From assembly GCF_015245355.1 (NCBI RefSeq), contig NZ_CP063311.1, forward strand, positions 2,840,345 through 2,904,344: a stretch of 64,000 nucleotides of DNA. The letters run 5' to 3'. The translations under genes and the position numbers were made by a program. Source of the DNA: Anabaenopsis elenkinii CCIBt3563 (lineage in GTDB: Bacteria > Cyanobacteriota > Cyanobacteriia > Cyanobacteriales > Nostocaceae). Below the pieces are notes generated by a model. The model had not been told where the DNA came from and searched no databases. It saw nothing but the letters and a program-made list of their open reading frames with translations. Of this stretch, positions 15,245 through 24,638 are shown one piece after another; position 1 is the stretch's first letter; every line of letters begins with the position of its first letter.

Positions 15245-15862
15245 ATGCTTCACATCAGAAATAAAATTTTAGAATTAGCACCTGGTTCTTTACTAGATAT
15301 TGGATGTGGTGATGGACGTTTTAGTGAGTTGCAAAATACTAAATTTAAGGAATTATTAGGTGTTGATTTATCACCAAAAGCCATTAAATTTGCACAAGCT
15401 TTCAATGACGATAGTCAATTTAAATGCTGTGATATTCAAATCATAGACAGACAATTTGATATTGTCACACTGATTGAAACAATAGAACATATTCCGGATG
15501 ATAAAATTGATGAATTTATCAAAGCTGCGTTTTATAAAGTAAAGCCCAATGGGTATATACTTATTTCAGTGCCGACAAAAAATCGAAAGCTAATCAAAAA
15601 ACATTACAGGCATTATGATATGCAACTACTGAAGTCTCAAATTTCTTGTTCAGGGCGTGATTATGAAATCATTAGTAAAGAATATATTTTCAACTTTAAA
15701 GATAGGCTTTACAACTACTGGATGAAACTGACTAACAATAAATACGCATTTGTATCTATTAAATTTTTGGATGAAATGATTTGGAATCGAGTGTGGAACA
15801 ATCTAAGAGTTGCTGACGAGAAAACAGGTGCTCATTTAGTTGTGCTGATAAAAGGAAAATAA
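15245..15862 (+). CDS. class I SAM-dependent methyltransferase (possibly 5'-truncated)
   Basis: 205 residues. Motif I is LLDIGCGDGRFSEL; IVTLIETIEHIPDD and PNGYILISVPTKN are motifs II and III of Rossmann methyltransferases. Upstream of the ATG the same frame stays open back to the IS630 remnant and reads WGYEYLCYMLHIRNKIL, which looks like real methyltransferase sequence, so the native N-terminus was probably longer and has been cut off. Four bases separate it from the next gene, suggesting one transcript. Likely modifies a sugar of the polysaccharide. Confidence 0.75.
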   Translation: MLHIRNKILELAPGSLLDIGCGDGRFSELQNTKFKELLGVDLSPKAIKFAQAFNDDSQFKCCDIQIIDRQFDIVTLIETIEHIPDDKIDEFIKAAFYKVKPNGYILISVPTKNRKLIKKHYRHYDMQLLKSQISCSGRDYEIISKEYIFNFKDRLYNYWMKLTNNKYAFVSIKFLDEMIWNRVWNNLRVADEKTGAHLVVLIKGK

Positions 15863-15865
15863 ATA

Positions 15866-17014
15866 ATGAAGATAGTATACTGTAGCGCATCCATAATTCC
15901 ATCACGCTCTGCCGAATCCATTTTTGTGATGAAAATGTGCCAGGCTTTTCACCTAAATGGACACGATGTTCATCTTGTTTTACCGAATAACAAACAGGAA
16001 AGGACACCAGGAATTAATGATGTTTATGATTACTATGGGGTTAATCCGTGCTTCTCAATTAATTACTTACCATGGATACCTGTCAAGGGTAAAGCATACC
16101 TGTTTGGATTACTTGCCGGAAAATATGGCAAAAAACATAATTTTGACCTTGTGTATAGTCGATGTATTATTGCTGCTTATTTCGCCGCCCAGGAAGGATT
16201 ACCCGTAATCTTTGAATCCCATGCTCCCATTGTTGACTCAGGAAGAGTAATTATTCCCCGCTTGTTTAGTAATCTGTTAAAACAGAAAAACTTTAAATAC
16301 TTAGTTGTAATCACACAATCACTGAAGTCATGGTACTTGAGTAACTATGATATTCCACCAGATAGAATACTTGTTGCCCCTGATGGTGCAGACTTACCTG
16401 AAGTTAGTGAATTAGATAATCTTGATCCGCATTTAAGTCAAGTCTCTGATAAATTCCGCATAGGTTACTGTGGTCATTTATATCCGGGTAAAGGCATGGA
16501 AATCATTTCCCAGTTAGTAAAACTCTGTCCCGATATAGAGTTTAATATAGTTGGTGGATTAGAAAATGATATTAAGTATTGGCAAAATCAGCTTGAAGGA
16601 TATCAAAACATTATTTTTCATGGCTATCGACCCCACTCAGATGTACTCCAAATGATGAGACAAATGAATGTTCTCATTGCTCCTAACTTGCAAAGTGTCA
16701 AATTGTCAAAAAAGGTTGACATAGGCAAGTGGACATCTCCCCTAAAAATATTTGAGTATATGTCAGCTTGCAAACCGATTATTGCCTCCGACATTCCAGT
16801 ACTCAGAGAGGTTCTTGAGCATGAAAGAAATGCCTTACTTTGCGACCCGGATAATCCAGAGAAGTGGCAATCCACATTATATAGACTCCGGGATGACTCA
16901 AGTTTATCCCGTCAGATAGCTCATAACGCCTATGAAGATTTAAGAGATAAATATAATTGGCAAGCCAGAGCAGAGCTAATTCTCTCATCCGCGACTAACG
17001 TTAAAACTCTCTAG
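15866..17014 (+). CDS. glycosyltransferase family 4
   Basis: 382 residues, GT-B fold. The N-terminal domain starts MKIVYCSASIIPSRSAESIF; the C-terminal donor domain has RIGYCGHLYPGKGMEII and KWTSPLKIFEYMSACKPIIAS, the GT4 nucleotide-sugar-binding segment ending in the E-Y-M..G/C-K-P-I pattern. It is adjacent to the methyltransferase and upstream of the broken wzy-like gene, consistent with repeat-unit assembly at the cytoplasmic face. Confidence 0.85.
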   Translation: MKIVYCSASIIPSRSAESIFVMKMCQAFHLNGHDVHLVLPNNKQERTPGINDVYDYYGVNPCFSINYLPWIPVKGKAYLFGLLAGKYGKKHNFDLVYSRCIIAAYFAAQEGLPVIFESHAPIVDSGRVIIPRLFSNLLKQKNFKYLVVITQSLKSWYLSNYDIPPDRILVAPDGADLPEVSELDNLDPHLSQVSDKFRIGYCGHLYPGKGMEIISQLVKLCPDIEFNIVGGLENDIKYWQNQLEGYQNIIFHGYRPHSDVLQMMRQMNVLIAPNLQSVKLSKKVDIGKWTSPLKIFEYMSACKPIIASDIPVLREVLEHERNALLCDPDNPEKWQSTLYRLRDDSSLSRQIAHNAYEDLRDKYNWQARAELILSSATNVKTL

Positions 17015-17091
17015 ATGATGCTATAAGTTAGGTAAAAAGCGATTGGAAAACGTTTCCCCTATCAATACACAAAAATTTTGAAATTTCTTCA

Positions 17092-17457
17092 GAGGATGTC
17101 TGAAAAGTAAGCAAGCTAACGTCAAGGTATTCTGTCATTAGGAAAAACACTTGAGTAGAAAGGATGACGAAAGCAATGAATCCATCTTACCCAGGTAACC
17201 TGACACTAGAACAATGGAAAGTATCAATTCCTGAGTCAAAACCAGGTATTCGCAAACGAAGCCTTGATATGCTGGCGATAGTTAACGCCATCTTATACAT
17301 CTTGTGTGTTGCTTGTGCATGGCGAATGCTCCCAAAGGATTTTCCAAAATGGAAAAAAGTGTATCATTCCTAATTTATTTATGTTACCATGATTAGCTTA
17401 ATGATCAAGCAAATTGCGTGATTAAAATAACCTATTTAACACTTCTCACACATCCTC
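17092..17457 (+). mobile_element. internally deleted IS5-like element
   Basis: 366 bp with ends GAGGATGTCTGAAAAGT and CACATCCTC, related to the 902-bp IS at 8950. Only the first third of the transposase (17164-17373) remains, the rest being deleted, so it is intermediate between the full element and the MITEs. The flanks are TCA on the left and TTA on the right. Confidence 0.75.
17164..17373 (+). pseudogene. IS5-family transposase, N-terminal remnant
   Basis: Reads YPGNLTLEQWKVSIPESKPG, then CVACAWRMLPKDFPKWKKVY, then stops. This aligns with the N-terminal part of the transposase at 9030-9820 and shows the intact WRMLPKDFPKW junction that is missing four bases there. All DDE catalytic segments are absent. 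Confidence 0.8.
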
Positions 17458-18070
17458 TTACAAATTAGCTCGGAAGAATGATTCAAATAATTAAAAAAAC
17501 AAATTTTTTCCATCAAGTATTTAGTTATTTTCATAAATTTCGCTATCCTATTTTATTATTTGGATTAGGTATTTGGATATTATCACCCATCCTAGGTATA
17601 ATACCCTTATTACTATTTTCACAAATACAGGTTTCTCGGTTATTTACTAAAAACAAACCAAAGCAAAATATTTCGATTCTAACCTTTTTGTCTCTGTTTA
17701 TAGTCCTATTTACAATTACAATTACTGCATCTACATATGAGGTAATTAGTGATTTGCAAGTGTATGTGCAAGTTTACGAAGCACTAGGAAATCAGCCTTT
17801 TTTTGAGTATATGAATGTTATGCGTATGGAACCCGTGACATTCATAATTCCAAATTTTATAAAATTGGTGTTCAATGGTAATGCATATTCTTTCATTTTA
17901 GTTCAAGCTTTGACAATGAATTTAGCATTCATGCTCATTGCTATAAGATTCCTACCATCATACTATCCCACAATCATCTTGCTTAATATTACCTCCGCTT
18001 CTTATTTTACTCAGATGTTTTTAATGAGACAGTTTTACGCTCTCATATTTTTAGTTCTTTTCATCTATAC

Positions 18071-19211
18071 TAGGAGTTACGCATTGACAGAATAACAAAA
18101 TAGTGAATTGATAAATATAGGTCGTCTACTTGCTAGGTATCAGACAATTAGAAAAATCACGAAACCATCCACAGCGCAATGCAATCTAGACCTATACACC
18201 TTATTTTTACTGTCAGAGCCAAAGTTTGGGGGGTGCAGTAGGTTAGCAGAGATATTAGGAGACGTTTCACATGATAGTGTGAATCGCTTTTTATTGAGAG
18301 AGCGATATGAACCGAAAGATTTATTCAACATTATAGAAAAAGTTATTAACTTGGTAGGAGGAATACTAAGTGTAGATGATACAGTGATAGAAAAGATTTA
18401 CAGCGACCCCAAAAATGCTGAATTAATCGGTTATTTTTGGTCAGGTAAAGCCCATAAAACAATTATTGGCTTAAATTTAATCACTCTATATTACAGTGAT
18501 ATTCATGGTAATTCAGTGCCAATAAATTACAGAATATATGATAAAAAGGAGGGAAAAACAAAAAACGATTATTTTAGAGAAATGGTAAGTGAAATAATAA
18601 GCTGGGGAGTCAAACCCAGAATTGTAACAGGTGATAGTTGGTATTCAGGAGTAGAAAATTTGAAATTCCTAAAAAACCAGAAATTGGGTTTTCTCTTCGG
18701 AATTGAAAAAAATAGAACTGTTTCAAATGAGCCACACAAGTATTGTCAAGTAAGCACTCTGGCTATTCCCGAAGAAGGATTAAGGACTCATCTGAAAGAA
18801 TTTGGATTTATAAAGTTGTTGAGGAAAGACTTTAAAAAAGAAGACTCTAGACACTATATTTTGTATCTTCCAGATGAGGAAAGAATCGAGGATATAACTA
18901 GAAATGAATTTATGACAATTCATGATACTCATTGGGGAATTGAAACCTTTCATCGAGCCATAAAACAAGTATGTGGAATTTGTCGGTTCATGGTTAGGGA
19001 TACTCATGCAATTAAGACTCACATCTTTTGTTCACTTCAAGCTTTTGTTAAGTTGGAGTTTATGCGCTCTGAAAAAATAATTAGCAATTGGTATGAAATA
19101 CAACGGAATCTGTTTACTTTAGTTGTACGTGAGCATATTTTTGCTAATCTTAATAGCGATCGCATGATCTAGATATCATAGATCATATTTTTTGTCAATG
19201 CGTAAGTCCTA
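18071..19211 (+). mobile_element. 1141-bp DDE insertion sequence, copy 2
   Basis: Ends TAGGAGTTACGCATTGACA and inverted TAGGACTTACGCATTGACA, with TATAC at 18066-18070 and again at 19212-19216. Same length as copy 1, which lies 4.4 kb away in the opposite orientation. Confidence 0.94.
18108..19172 (+). CDS. DDE transposase (IS4/IS701-like superfamily)
   Basis: 354 residues, one residue different from the transposase of copy 1. Catalytic elements are SVDDTVIE, TGDSWYSG and HWGIETFHRAIKQ. Translation starts at TTG 18108. The gene is intact and the target duplication is clean, so the element is probably active. It also supplies a possible transcript running into the distal part of the disrupted polymerase gene. 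Confidence 0.9.
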   Translation: MINIGRLLARYQTIRKITKPSTAQCNLDLYTLFLLSEPKFGGCSRLAEILGDVSHDSVNRFLLRERYEPKDLFNIIEKVINLVGGILSVDDTVIEKIYSDPKNAELIGYFWSGKAHKTIIGLNLITLYYSDIHGNSVPINYRIYDKKEGKTKNDYFREMVSEIISWGVKPRIVTGDSWYSGVENLKFLKNQKLGFLFGIEKNRTVSNEPHKYCQVSTLAIPEEGLRTHLKEFGFIKLLRKDFKKEDSRHYILYLPDEERIEDITRNEFMTIHDTHWGIETFHRAIKQVCGICRFMVRDTHAIKTHIFCSLQAFVKLEFMRSEKIISNWYEIQRNLFTLVVREHIFANLNSDRMI

Positions 19212-19961
19212 TATACTTTCTCTTCGTGGCAGAAAGTTCTCCTGGCATTATTAGCAATGCTTACCCATAGTAGCTCATTTATATTTATTGCTGTGGGAAT
19301 GATTACTCTGCCCTTAAGTAATAATTATACCCAAGTAAAGTTTAAGTTAAAAGCAATCAGCGTATTAAAAAGATTTTTAAATAATTTAATACGCAACAAT
19401 TTTTTCTTGTATGGAAGTTTGATATTTATGATAATCGGACTACCTGCTTTTTTCGTCTTGGTTGCAAATAGTAGTACTTTGCAAGCTATATTTCCAAATC
19501 TGGCTATTAGGGTAGAACGCTACGAAGGTTTATATAACTATTCACTAGGACTCAGTGAAGACCTATGGAAAGGAGTTATTTTTGATATATGTTTTTTACT
19601 CACATCACTTACAATGATCAAATTCAAAGATGAAGATGTTTATTGTTACTCATGGTCTATTACCTTTTTAGTAAACGTTATTGCCTTATTTGCGTTTTAC
19701 TATTTTTTACCTGCTTTTGGAAGGTTGTTATTTTTCTTAAGCGGGTTATCTGGTTTCTTTTACACGATTATGTTTAATTCTACAAAACTAACTCATAAAT
19801 TAAACCTTTTTTCGTCTATTATTTTCATGGCAATTATTACTAAGGTTTTATATTTTTCCTACCGTATGGTTAGAGGAGGAGGAGGTAGGATATGGAGTGA
19901 TAATCCCCTTAACGCAAATATATTTGACTATATCGAACATTTGTATGCTATGTTTAATTGA

Positions 19962-20100
19962 TTATTCGCTAATAATCAATCGCCAAAAATAACCATAAAC
20001 TGTTTGCCAAGGTGGGAAATCTCCCGGCAATCCTCGCCATGTACATCCCTGGCATAATACATACAAAATGGCATTGACAACCGCTGTTCCCTTCACGGTT
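19962..20100 (-). pseudogene. IS5-family transposase fragment
   Basis: On the minus strand the frame reads [20 protein letters not shown] then [18 protein letters not shown], the conserved N-terminal region of IS5-type transposases. It is divergent from the copy at 9030, so it comes from another element. It directly abuts the wzy-like stop on one side and a truncated methyltransferase on the other. Confidence 0.7.
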
Positions 20101-20458
20101 GAGACCTATTGAATCCCATGTCTATGTTCCATTCGCTTCGATTATCAGGAATTACCCATATTTATTGATATGGGCAATGTTGGGAGTAAGAAAAAACAAT
20201 CAAACAGGTATGAATCCGAAAGCTATAGCTAGAGCAAATCAGACTTATTTGAACACATGCAATAATTATCTATCGGGGATATAAATATTAAATTACTTCC
20301 AAAAAAATGGATTTGAAAATGTTTGTTATGTGGAAGATTTGTTTTTGAAAAACAGTCCAAACAAAAGAGGTCGTCTATTTTATAAGTTGGGATTAAAGTT
20401 GCCAATTATGTTTGGCATTTATAGGTTATTTTGGGCAAGAATCTTGATTGCCTACTAA
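20099..20458 (+). pseudogene. SAM-methyltransferase C-terminal remnant, frameshifted
   Basis: The first frame has ESHVYVPFASIIRNYPYLLI and IARANQTYLNTCNNYLSGI to a TAA; the second continues YFQKNGFENVCYVEDLFLKN and GLKLPIMFGIYRLFWARILIAY to a TAA at 20456-20458. Together they resemble the C-terminal third of sugar/lipid methyltransferases found in polysaccharide loci. The motif I half was removed where the IS5 fragment ends. Confidence 0.5.
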
Positions 20459-20495
20459 CCCTATATATTTAAGATACTTAAATACACTTAACCAG

Positions 20496-21599
20496 ATGAA
20501 CTCAAGTAAAAAAATCACTCTGTTTTTACCATCCCTTGGTGGTGGCGGAGCACAAAAAATTATGGTATATCTTGCCAATGGTTTTGCACATCGCGGGTTT
20601 GCTGTGGATTTAGTTCTAGTTAAAGCCGAGGGTCCCTATTTACCCCTAGTGAGTGATCAAGTGCGAGTCATAGATTTAAACTGTCCTCGCGTCCTAGCTA
20701 GTTTACCCAGTTTAATTCGCTACTTAAAGACGGAAAAACCCCATGCCATTCTCTCCACCTTAGACCATGCCAATGTCATCGCAATTATTGGTCGTGCTTT
20801 GACCAGAGGATCACAGAAAATTGCGGTTAGAGTAGCCAACAATATTAGCACCAGTAAACAGCACAGCAAGAGTATTCGGTCTCGTGTAACAGCAGGGTTA
20901 GTCAAGTATACCTATAATAATTGGGTTGACCAGGTAATCGCAGTCTCTCAGGGAGTTGCTGATGACTTAGTTAAATCGCACAATATCCCCCACAATCAAG
21001 TCACGACAATTTATAACCCAGCTATAACGCCTGAACTTTTGGATAAAATCCAAGAACCTTTCAACCATCCTTGGTTTGCACCAGAGAAACCCCCTGTAAT
21101 TCTGGGTGTAGGTAGACTTACAGCACAAAAAGATTTCACCACATTGATTCGTGCCTTCGCTCACTTAAATCAGCACCATTCAGCCCGACTGATGATTTTA
21201 GGAGAGGGAGAAGACAGAGCAAAACTTGAGTCTTTAGTAAAAAGTCTGGGTTTGGAGGAACAAGTCAGTTTACCGGGATTTGTCGATAACCCCTTCCCTT
21301 ACATGAAACAAGCCTCCGTGTTTGTTCTTTCCTCCTGTTTTGAAGGTATGCCTAATGCTTTATTACAGGCTATGGCCTGTGGTACACCAGTAGTAGCCAC
21401 CGACTGTCCCAGTGGACCGAGGGAAATCCTAGAAGATGGTAAATGGGGAAAACTGGTTCCTGTGGGGGATGTGGAGGCTATGGCTGAGGCAATTATGGCT
21501 AGTCTTCAGGGAGAAACTCAACGCCCTTCCAGGGAAATCTTGGAAAGTCGCTTTGGGCTAGATACTATTATTGATCAGTATTTATCCATACTACTCTGA
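20496..21599 (+). CDS. glycosyltransferase family 4
   Basis: 368 residues from ATG 20496, chosen because KKITLFLPSLGGGGAQKIMVYLA is the usual GT4 N-terminus with the glycine-rich GGGG(A/S) loop. The donor domain has VILGVGRLTAQKDFTTLIRAF and SSCFEGMPNALLQAMACGTPVVATDCPSGPREIL; the second acid of the EX7E motif is Gln here, as in many WcaE/GalNAc-transferase-like enzymes of this group. It ends 17 bp before the next start. Confidence 0.87.
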   Translation: MNSSKKITLFLPSLGGGGAQKIMVYLANGFAHRGFAVDLVLVKAEGPYLPLVSDQVRVIDLNCPRVLASLPSLIRYLKTEKPHAILSTLDHANVIAIIGRALTRGSQKIAVRVANNISTSKQHSKSIRSRVTAGLVKYTYNNWVDQVIAVSQGVADDLVKSHNIPHNQVTTIYNPAITPELLDKIQEPFNHPWFAPEKPPVILGVGRLTAQKDFTTLIRAFAHLNQHHSARLMILGEGEDRAKLESLVKSLGLEEQVSLPGFVDNPFPYMKQASVFVLSSCFEGMPNALLQAMACGTPVVATDCPSGPREILEDGKWGKLVPVGDVEAMAEAIMASLQGETQRPSREILESRFGLDTIIDQYLSILL

Positions 21600-21615
21600 A
21601 ATTTTTCTTGACCCT

Positions 21616-22773
21616 GTGATTAAACTTACTCTCATCATTACCGGACTCAACACTGGTGGTGCAGAAATGATGCTGCTCAAACTTCTAGAGCGGTTATCAC
21701 CAGAATTTACCCCTCAAGTCATATCCCTAACTGATATTGGTGCGATCGGTAAACGCATTCAAGCCTTGGGTATTCCCGTCACAGCCTTGGGGATGAGTCG
21801 CACAATTCCCAATCCCTTGGCTTTACTCAAGCTAGTCAAGTTATTAAAACGCACTCAACCTGATATAGTTCATACCTGGATGTATCATGCTGACTTACTG
21901 GGGGGATTGGCTGCTCCTATGGCTGGAGTGTCAAAGGTAATTTGGAATATTCGCCATAGTGATCTATCCAAAGAAAAGAATAAAGCCACTACTCGCTTGG
22001 TTGCAGGATTATGTGCGCGACTATCCCCAATTATTCCCCATCGCATTCAGTGCTGTTCTGTTGTCGCCAAGGATATTCATACATCACTTGGTTATGCTCC
22101 AGATAAATTCATAGTCACACCCAATGGCTTTGACCTAGAACGATTTCAGCCCAACCCAAACTTTCGTGAATCTGTACGACAAGAGTTAGGAATTGCAGCC
22201 GATACACCCCTAGTCGGTGTGATTGCTCGCTTTAACCCCCAGAAGAATCATACAGGCTTTTTTGCAGCTGCTGGCTATCTGCATCAAAAAAGACCAGATG
22301 TGCATTTCTTACTAGCTGGAAGTGGTATTGATACCGATAATTCTGTACTGATGCAAGCCATAGATAAGGCTCAAGTCAGCCACGTTACCCATTTGTTAGG
22401 TCTGCGTCAGGACATCCCCCAGCTCATGGCTTCCCTGGATGTTTTAGTTTCTCCTTCTTCCTATGGCGAAGGCTTTCCCAATGTTTTGGGTGAAGCAATG
22501 GGGTGTGGTGTTCCTTGTGTGGTTAGCGATGTGGGGGACTCAGCCTATATTGTTGGGGACACAGGTAAAGTTGTTGATCCCGATGACATGATCGGTTTAG
22601 CTGAGGCTGTTGAATCCTTACTCAGTCTCCCAAGTTCCCAGCGTCTCACCCTGGGGGAACAAGCTCGCCATCGGATTCAGGAAAACTTTGAAATTAATCA
22701 TGTAGTTAATCTTTATGAGTCACTGTACCAAGAAGTTTACACAGTAAAATTTAATAGCCAACATAAATACTAA
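21616..22773 (+). CDS. glycosyltransferase family 4
   Basis: About 385 residues from GTG 21616; an upstream in-frame start at 21571 would overlap the preceding gene. The N-terminus is IKLTLIITGLNTGGAEMMLL, with the GGAE acceptor-side loop. The donor domain is LVGVIARFNPQKNHTGFFAA and SSYGEGFPNVLGEAMGCGVPCVVSD with an intact EX7E motif. It is part of a tight run of three genes (20496-23780) with spacings under 20 bp. Confidence 0.88.
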   Translation: MIKLTLIITGLNTGGAEMMLLKLLERLSPEFTPQVISLTDIGAIGKRIQALGIPVTALGMSRTIPNPLALLKLVKLLKRTQPDIVHTWMYHADLLGGLAAPMAGVSKVIWNIRHSDLSKEKNKATTRLVAGLCARLSPIIPHRIQCCSVVAKDIHTSLGYAPDKFIVTPNGFDLERFQPNPNFRESVRQELGIAADTPLVGVIARFNPQKNHTGFFAAAGYLHQKRPDVHFLLAGSGIDTDNSVLMQAIDKAQVSHVTHLLGLRQDIPQLMASLDVLVSPSSYGEGFPNVLGEAMGCGVPCVVSDVGDSAYIVGDTGKVVDPDDMIGLAEAVESLLSLPSSQRLTLGEQARHRIQENFEINHVVNLYESLYQEVYTVKFNSQHKY

Positions 22774-22778
22774 TTGCC

Positions 22779-23780
22779 GTGAGTATGATAAATGTATCAC
22801 AAGATAATACTAAAAGACTTCAAGTTAGTTTGTCTGGCCTATTGAGGGAAGTCTTAATAGTTATAATTGCATTCACCTATGCTTATATTCTCATGAGCCT
22901 TCCCCTGTTTGAATTCAAAGATAGACAAAATTTCTTAGTTTATGCACAATCTTCGGAGATAATACTAGAGAGGAATCAAGCTAGAGGGATTTTGCCTTTG
23001 ATATTTAATGAGCCTATTTGGCTCTTAATTAACATTTGGTTAAGAAATATATTAGAGCCGGAAAACGTCATGAAAACTATTATTTTTATGGGAAGTTTTC
23101 TGAGTTCTTACAGCTTTATAAAGTTAAGTAATAGTAAGATTCGTAATATTATTCTCATGGTTATCTTACTACTGTTACCCGTAATTTTAAAAAATTACAT
23201 CACCCACCTGCGTCAGGGTTTAGGTATAGGATTATTTATGTTGGGAATGTTATTTTCAGACTGGCGTCGCATAGCTCTTGTGGGAGTAACACCTTTTATT
23301 CATAGTTCGTTTTTTTTTGTAATTTTCCTGACACAGATAGATAGAACCATTTCATGGTTTACTACTTTTAAGACAAAAATTAGAATCGCTATAGTTTTCA
23401 CTATAGGCATTATCTTGAGCTTAAATTTAGGACGGATATCAGCTTTCTTAGGCGATAGACGTGCAGATCAATATGATTTTACAACAGCTGATGTGTCTGG
23501 ACTGGGCTGGTTATTTTGGTTCATTGTACTTATTGTCATGGTATCGGCTGGGAAACGCTATTTGAAGCAATATTCAATTTCTGCCTACTGCATAACTTTC
23601 TATCTAGCTACATATCCTTTTGTTGAAGTGACAGCTAGAATTTTTGAGAGTTCTATTCTGATTGTAATTCTAGATTTACTCAATCTCAAAGGCTGGAGAA
23701 AATACACATTCTTATTTATAATATTTGTATATGGTTTATTACTGTGGTATCGGCGATTGCAATCGCCTCAACCTTTTTAG
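22779..23780 (+). CDS. EpsG-family membrane protein (putative polysaccharide polymerase)
   Basis: 333 residues with about nine hydrophobic segments. It has the EpsG pattern: a FEFKDRQNFLVYA region, EPIWLLINIWL, and KNYITHLRQGLGIGLFMLGMLF, where the conserved Arg precedes a membrane helix. Start is GTG 22779 (ATG 22785 also possible), 5 bp after the GT4 gene. It is the second EpsG/Wzy-type gene of the locus and the only intact one. Confidence 0.8.
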   Translation: MSMINVSQDNTKRLQVSLSGLLREVLIVIIAFTYAYILMSLPLFEFKDRQNFLVYAQSSEIILERNQARGILPLIFNEPIWLLINIWLRNILEPENVMKTIIFMGSFLSSYSFIKLSNSKIRNIILMVILLLLPVILKNYITHLRQGLGIGLFMLGMLFSDWRRIALVGVTPFIHSSFFFVIFLTQIDRTISWFTTFKTKIRIAIVFTIGIILSLNLGRISAFLGDRRADQYDFTTADVSGLGWLFWFIVLIVMVSAGKRYLKQYSISAYCITFYLATYPFVEVTARIFESSILIVILDLLNLKGWRKYTFLFIIFVYGLLLWYRRLQSPQPF

Positions 23781-24054
23781 TATTGTTATTTACCCCACAA
23801 AAGCAAAATCGGATTATAAAATTCGATTTAACCTGTCAATTATAGTTGAATCCACATAGCAAAAGCGATAGCGCCCATCACTGCTGTAAGTTGGCAGCCT
23901 GTCCACAGTTGACATTTTTAACCATCTAGCATAGATAGCAACGGCTTTTATTCCTAGGGCAATATAATGGAGGCGATCGCTCCTTTTTCTGGGAATCAAT
24001 TCTCAAGTGCTAAAATCTGACTAGAAGAAAAGCTAAGTTAAATCATCCTGAGCT

Positions 24055-24495
24055 ATGGAAGAACTCCTAGAATTAAAAGGTTTGTTGCTTCAAGGTGATA
24101 TTTCCGGAGCATTAGCCATTGTTGAAGACTTAGAAGAAATGAGTCGGGATGACAAAATCAACAATATTCGTAGTTACACAGTTATACTGCTACTGCACTT
24201 AATTAAGCGACAGGCAGAAAAGCGTACCACGCGATCCTGGGATGTTTCTATTCGCAATAATGTCAGAGAAATTAGGGAGAAAAATAAGCGGCGCAAAGCT
24301 GGGGGATATTATCTAAATACGGAAGATTTACTTCAAATCCTAGAGGTTGCTTATCCCATGGCTATTGATCAAGCCTCTCTGGAAGTAGAAGGGGGACGTT
24401 ACGAAACGGAGGAATTAGAAACCTTGGTAAATCAACAGGAAATTATCAATCAAGCCCTGGCTTTGATTGAACCCACAGCCAACAGCAACACCTGA
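24055..24495 (+). CDS. DUF29-like protein
   Basis: 146 residues, helical, beginning MEELLELKGLLLQGDISGAL then AIVEDLEEMSRDDKINNIRS. The central LLHLIKRQAEKRTTRSWDVSIRN resembles the LLHLLKW..RS.SW...I segment of DUF29. The first 50 residues are nearly identical to the gene at 25424, so the two are recent duplicates that diverge towards the C-terminus. Function unknown. Confidence 0.75.
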   Translation: MEELLELKGLLLQGDISGALAIVEDLEEMSRDDKINNIRSYTVILLLHLIKRQAEKRTTRSWDVSIRNNVREIREKNKRRKAGGYYLNTEDLLQILEVAYPMAIDQASLEVEGGRYETEELETLVNQQEIINQALALIEPTANSNT

Positions 24496-24638
24496 ATAGT
24501 TTTGATCATGGTGTGCCTCAGTGTCACTCCATATATGGAGATTCTTTCAGTTTGGAGAACGGTGAGCGCCTAGCAGGGCAAATGCCACCAGCCCAATCCC
24601 AGAGAATTAAAAATAAAAATTTTTTTAAAATTTTAAAT

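Larger units (their letters stand above)
17478..19961 (+). pseudogene. EpsG/Wzy-like polysaccharide polymerase, interrupted by IS
   Basis: The 5' part (17478-18070) encodes a hydrophobic protein with several membrane segments, LLFGLGIWILSPILGIIPLL onward, and the EpsG-like element ASYFTQMFLMRQFYALIFLVLF. The 1141-bp IS lies at 18071-19211 with TATAC duplicated. Removing the IS and one TATAC rejoins the frame exactly (FIYT-FSSWQKVLLALLAML-THSSSFIF) into one 445-residue multi-spanning protein ending at 19961. There are no other lesions. Such proteins polymerise repeat units in the periplasm. The gene is inactive here but perfectly repairable by precise excision. Confidence 0.88.

Noticed and set aside
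12529..19211. composite transposon formed by the two 1141-bp IS copies
   Set aside because: Each copy has its own 5-bp duplication (TAATT and TATAC), so they inserted independently; there is no duplication shared by the outer ends.
23814..23999. 61-residue minus-strand open frame (YIALGIKAVAIYARWLKMST)
   Set aside because: It looks faintly protein-like, but I recognise no family, and there is no clear ribosome site or neighbour. Left unannotated.
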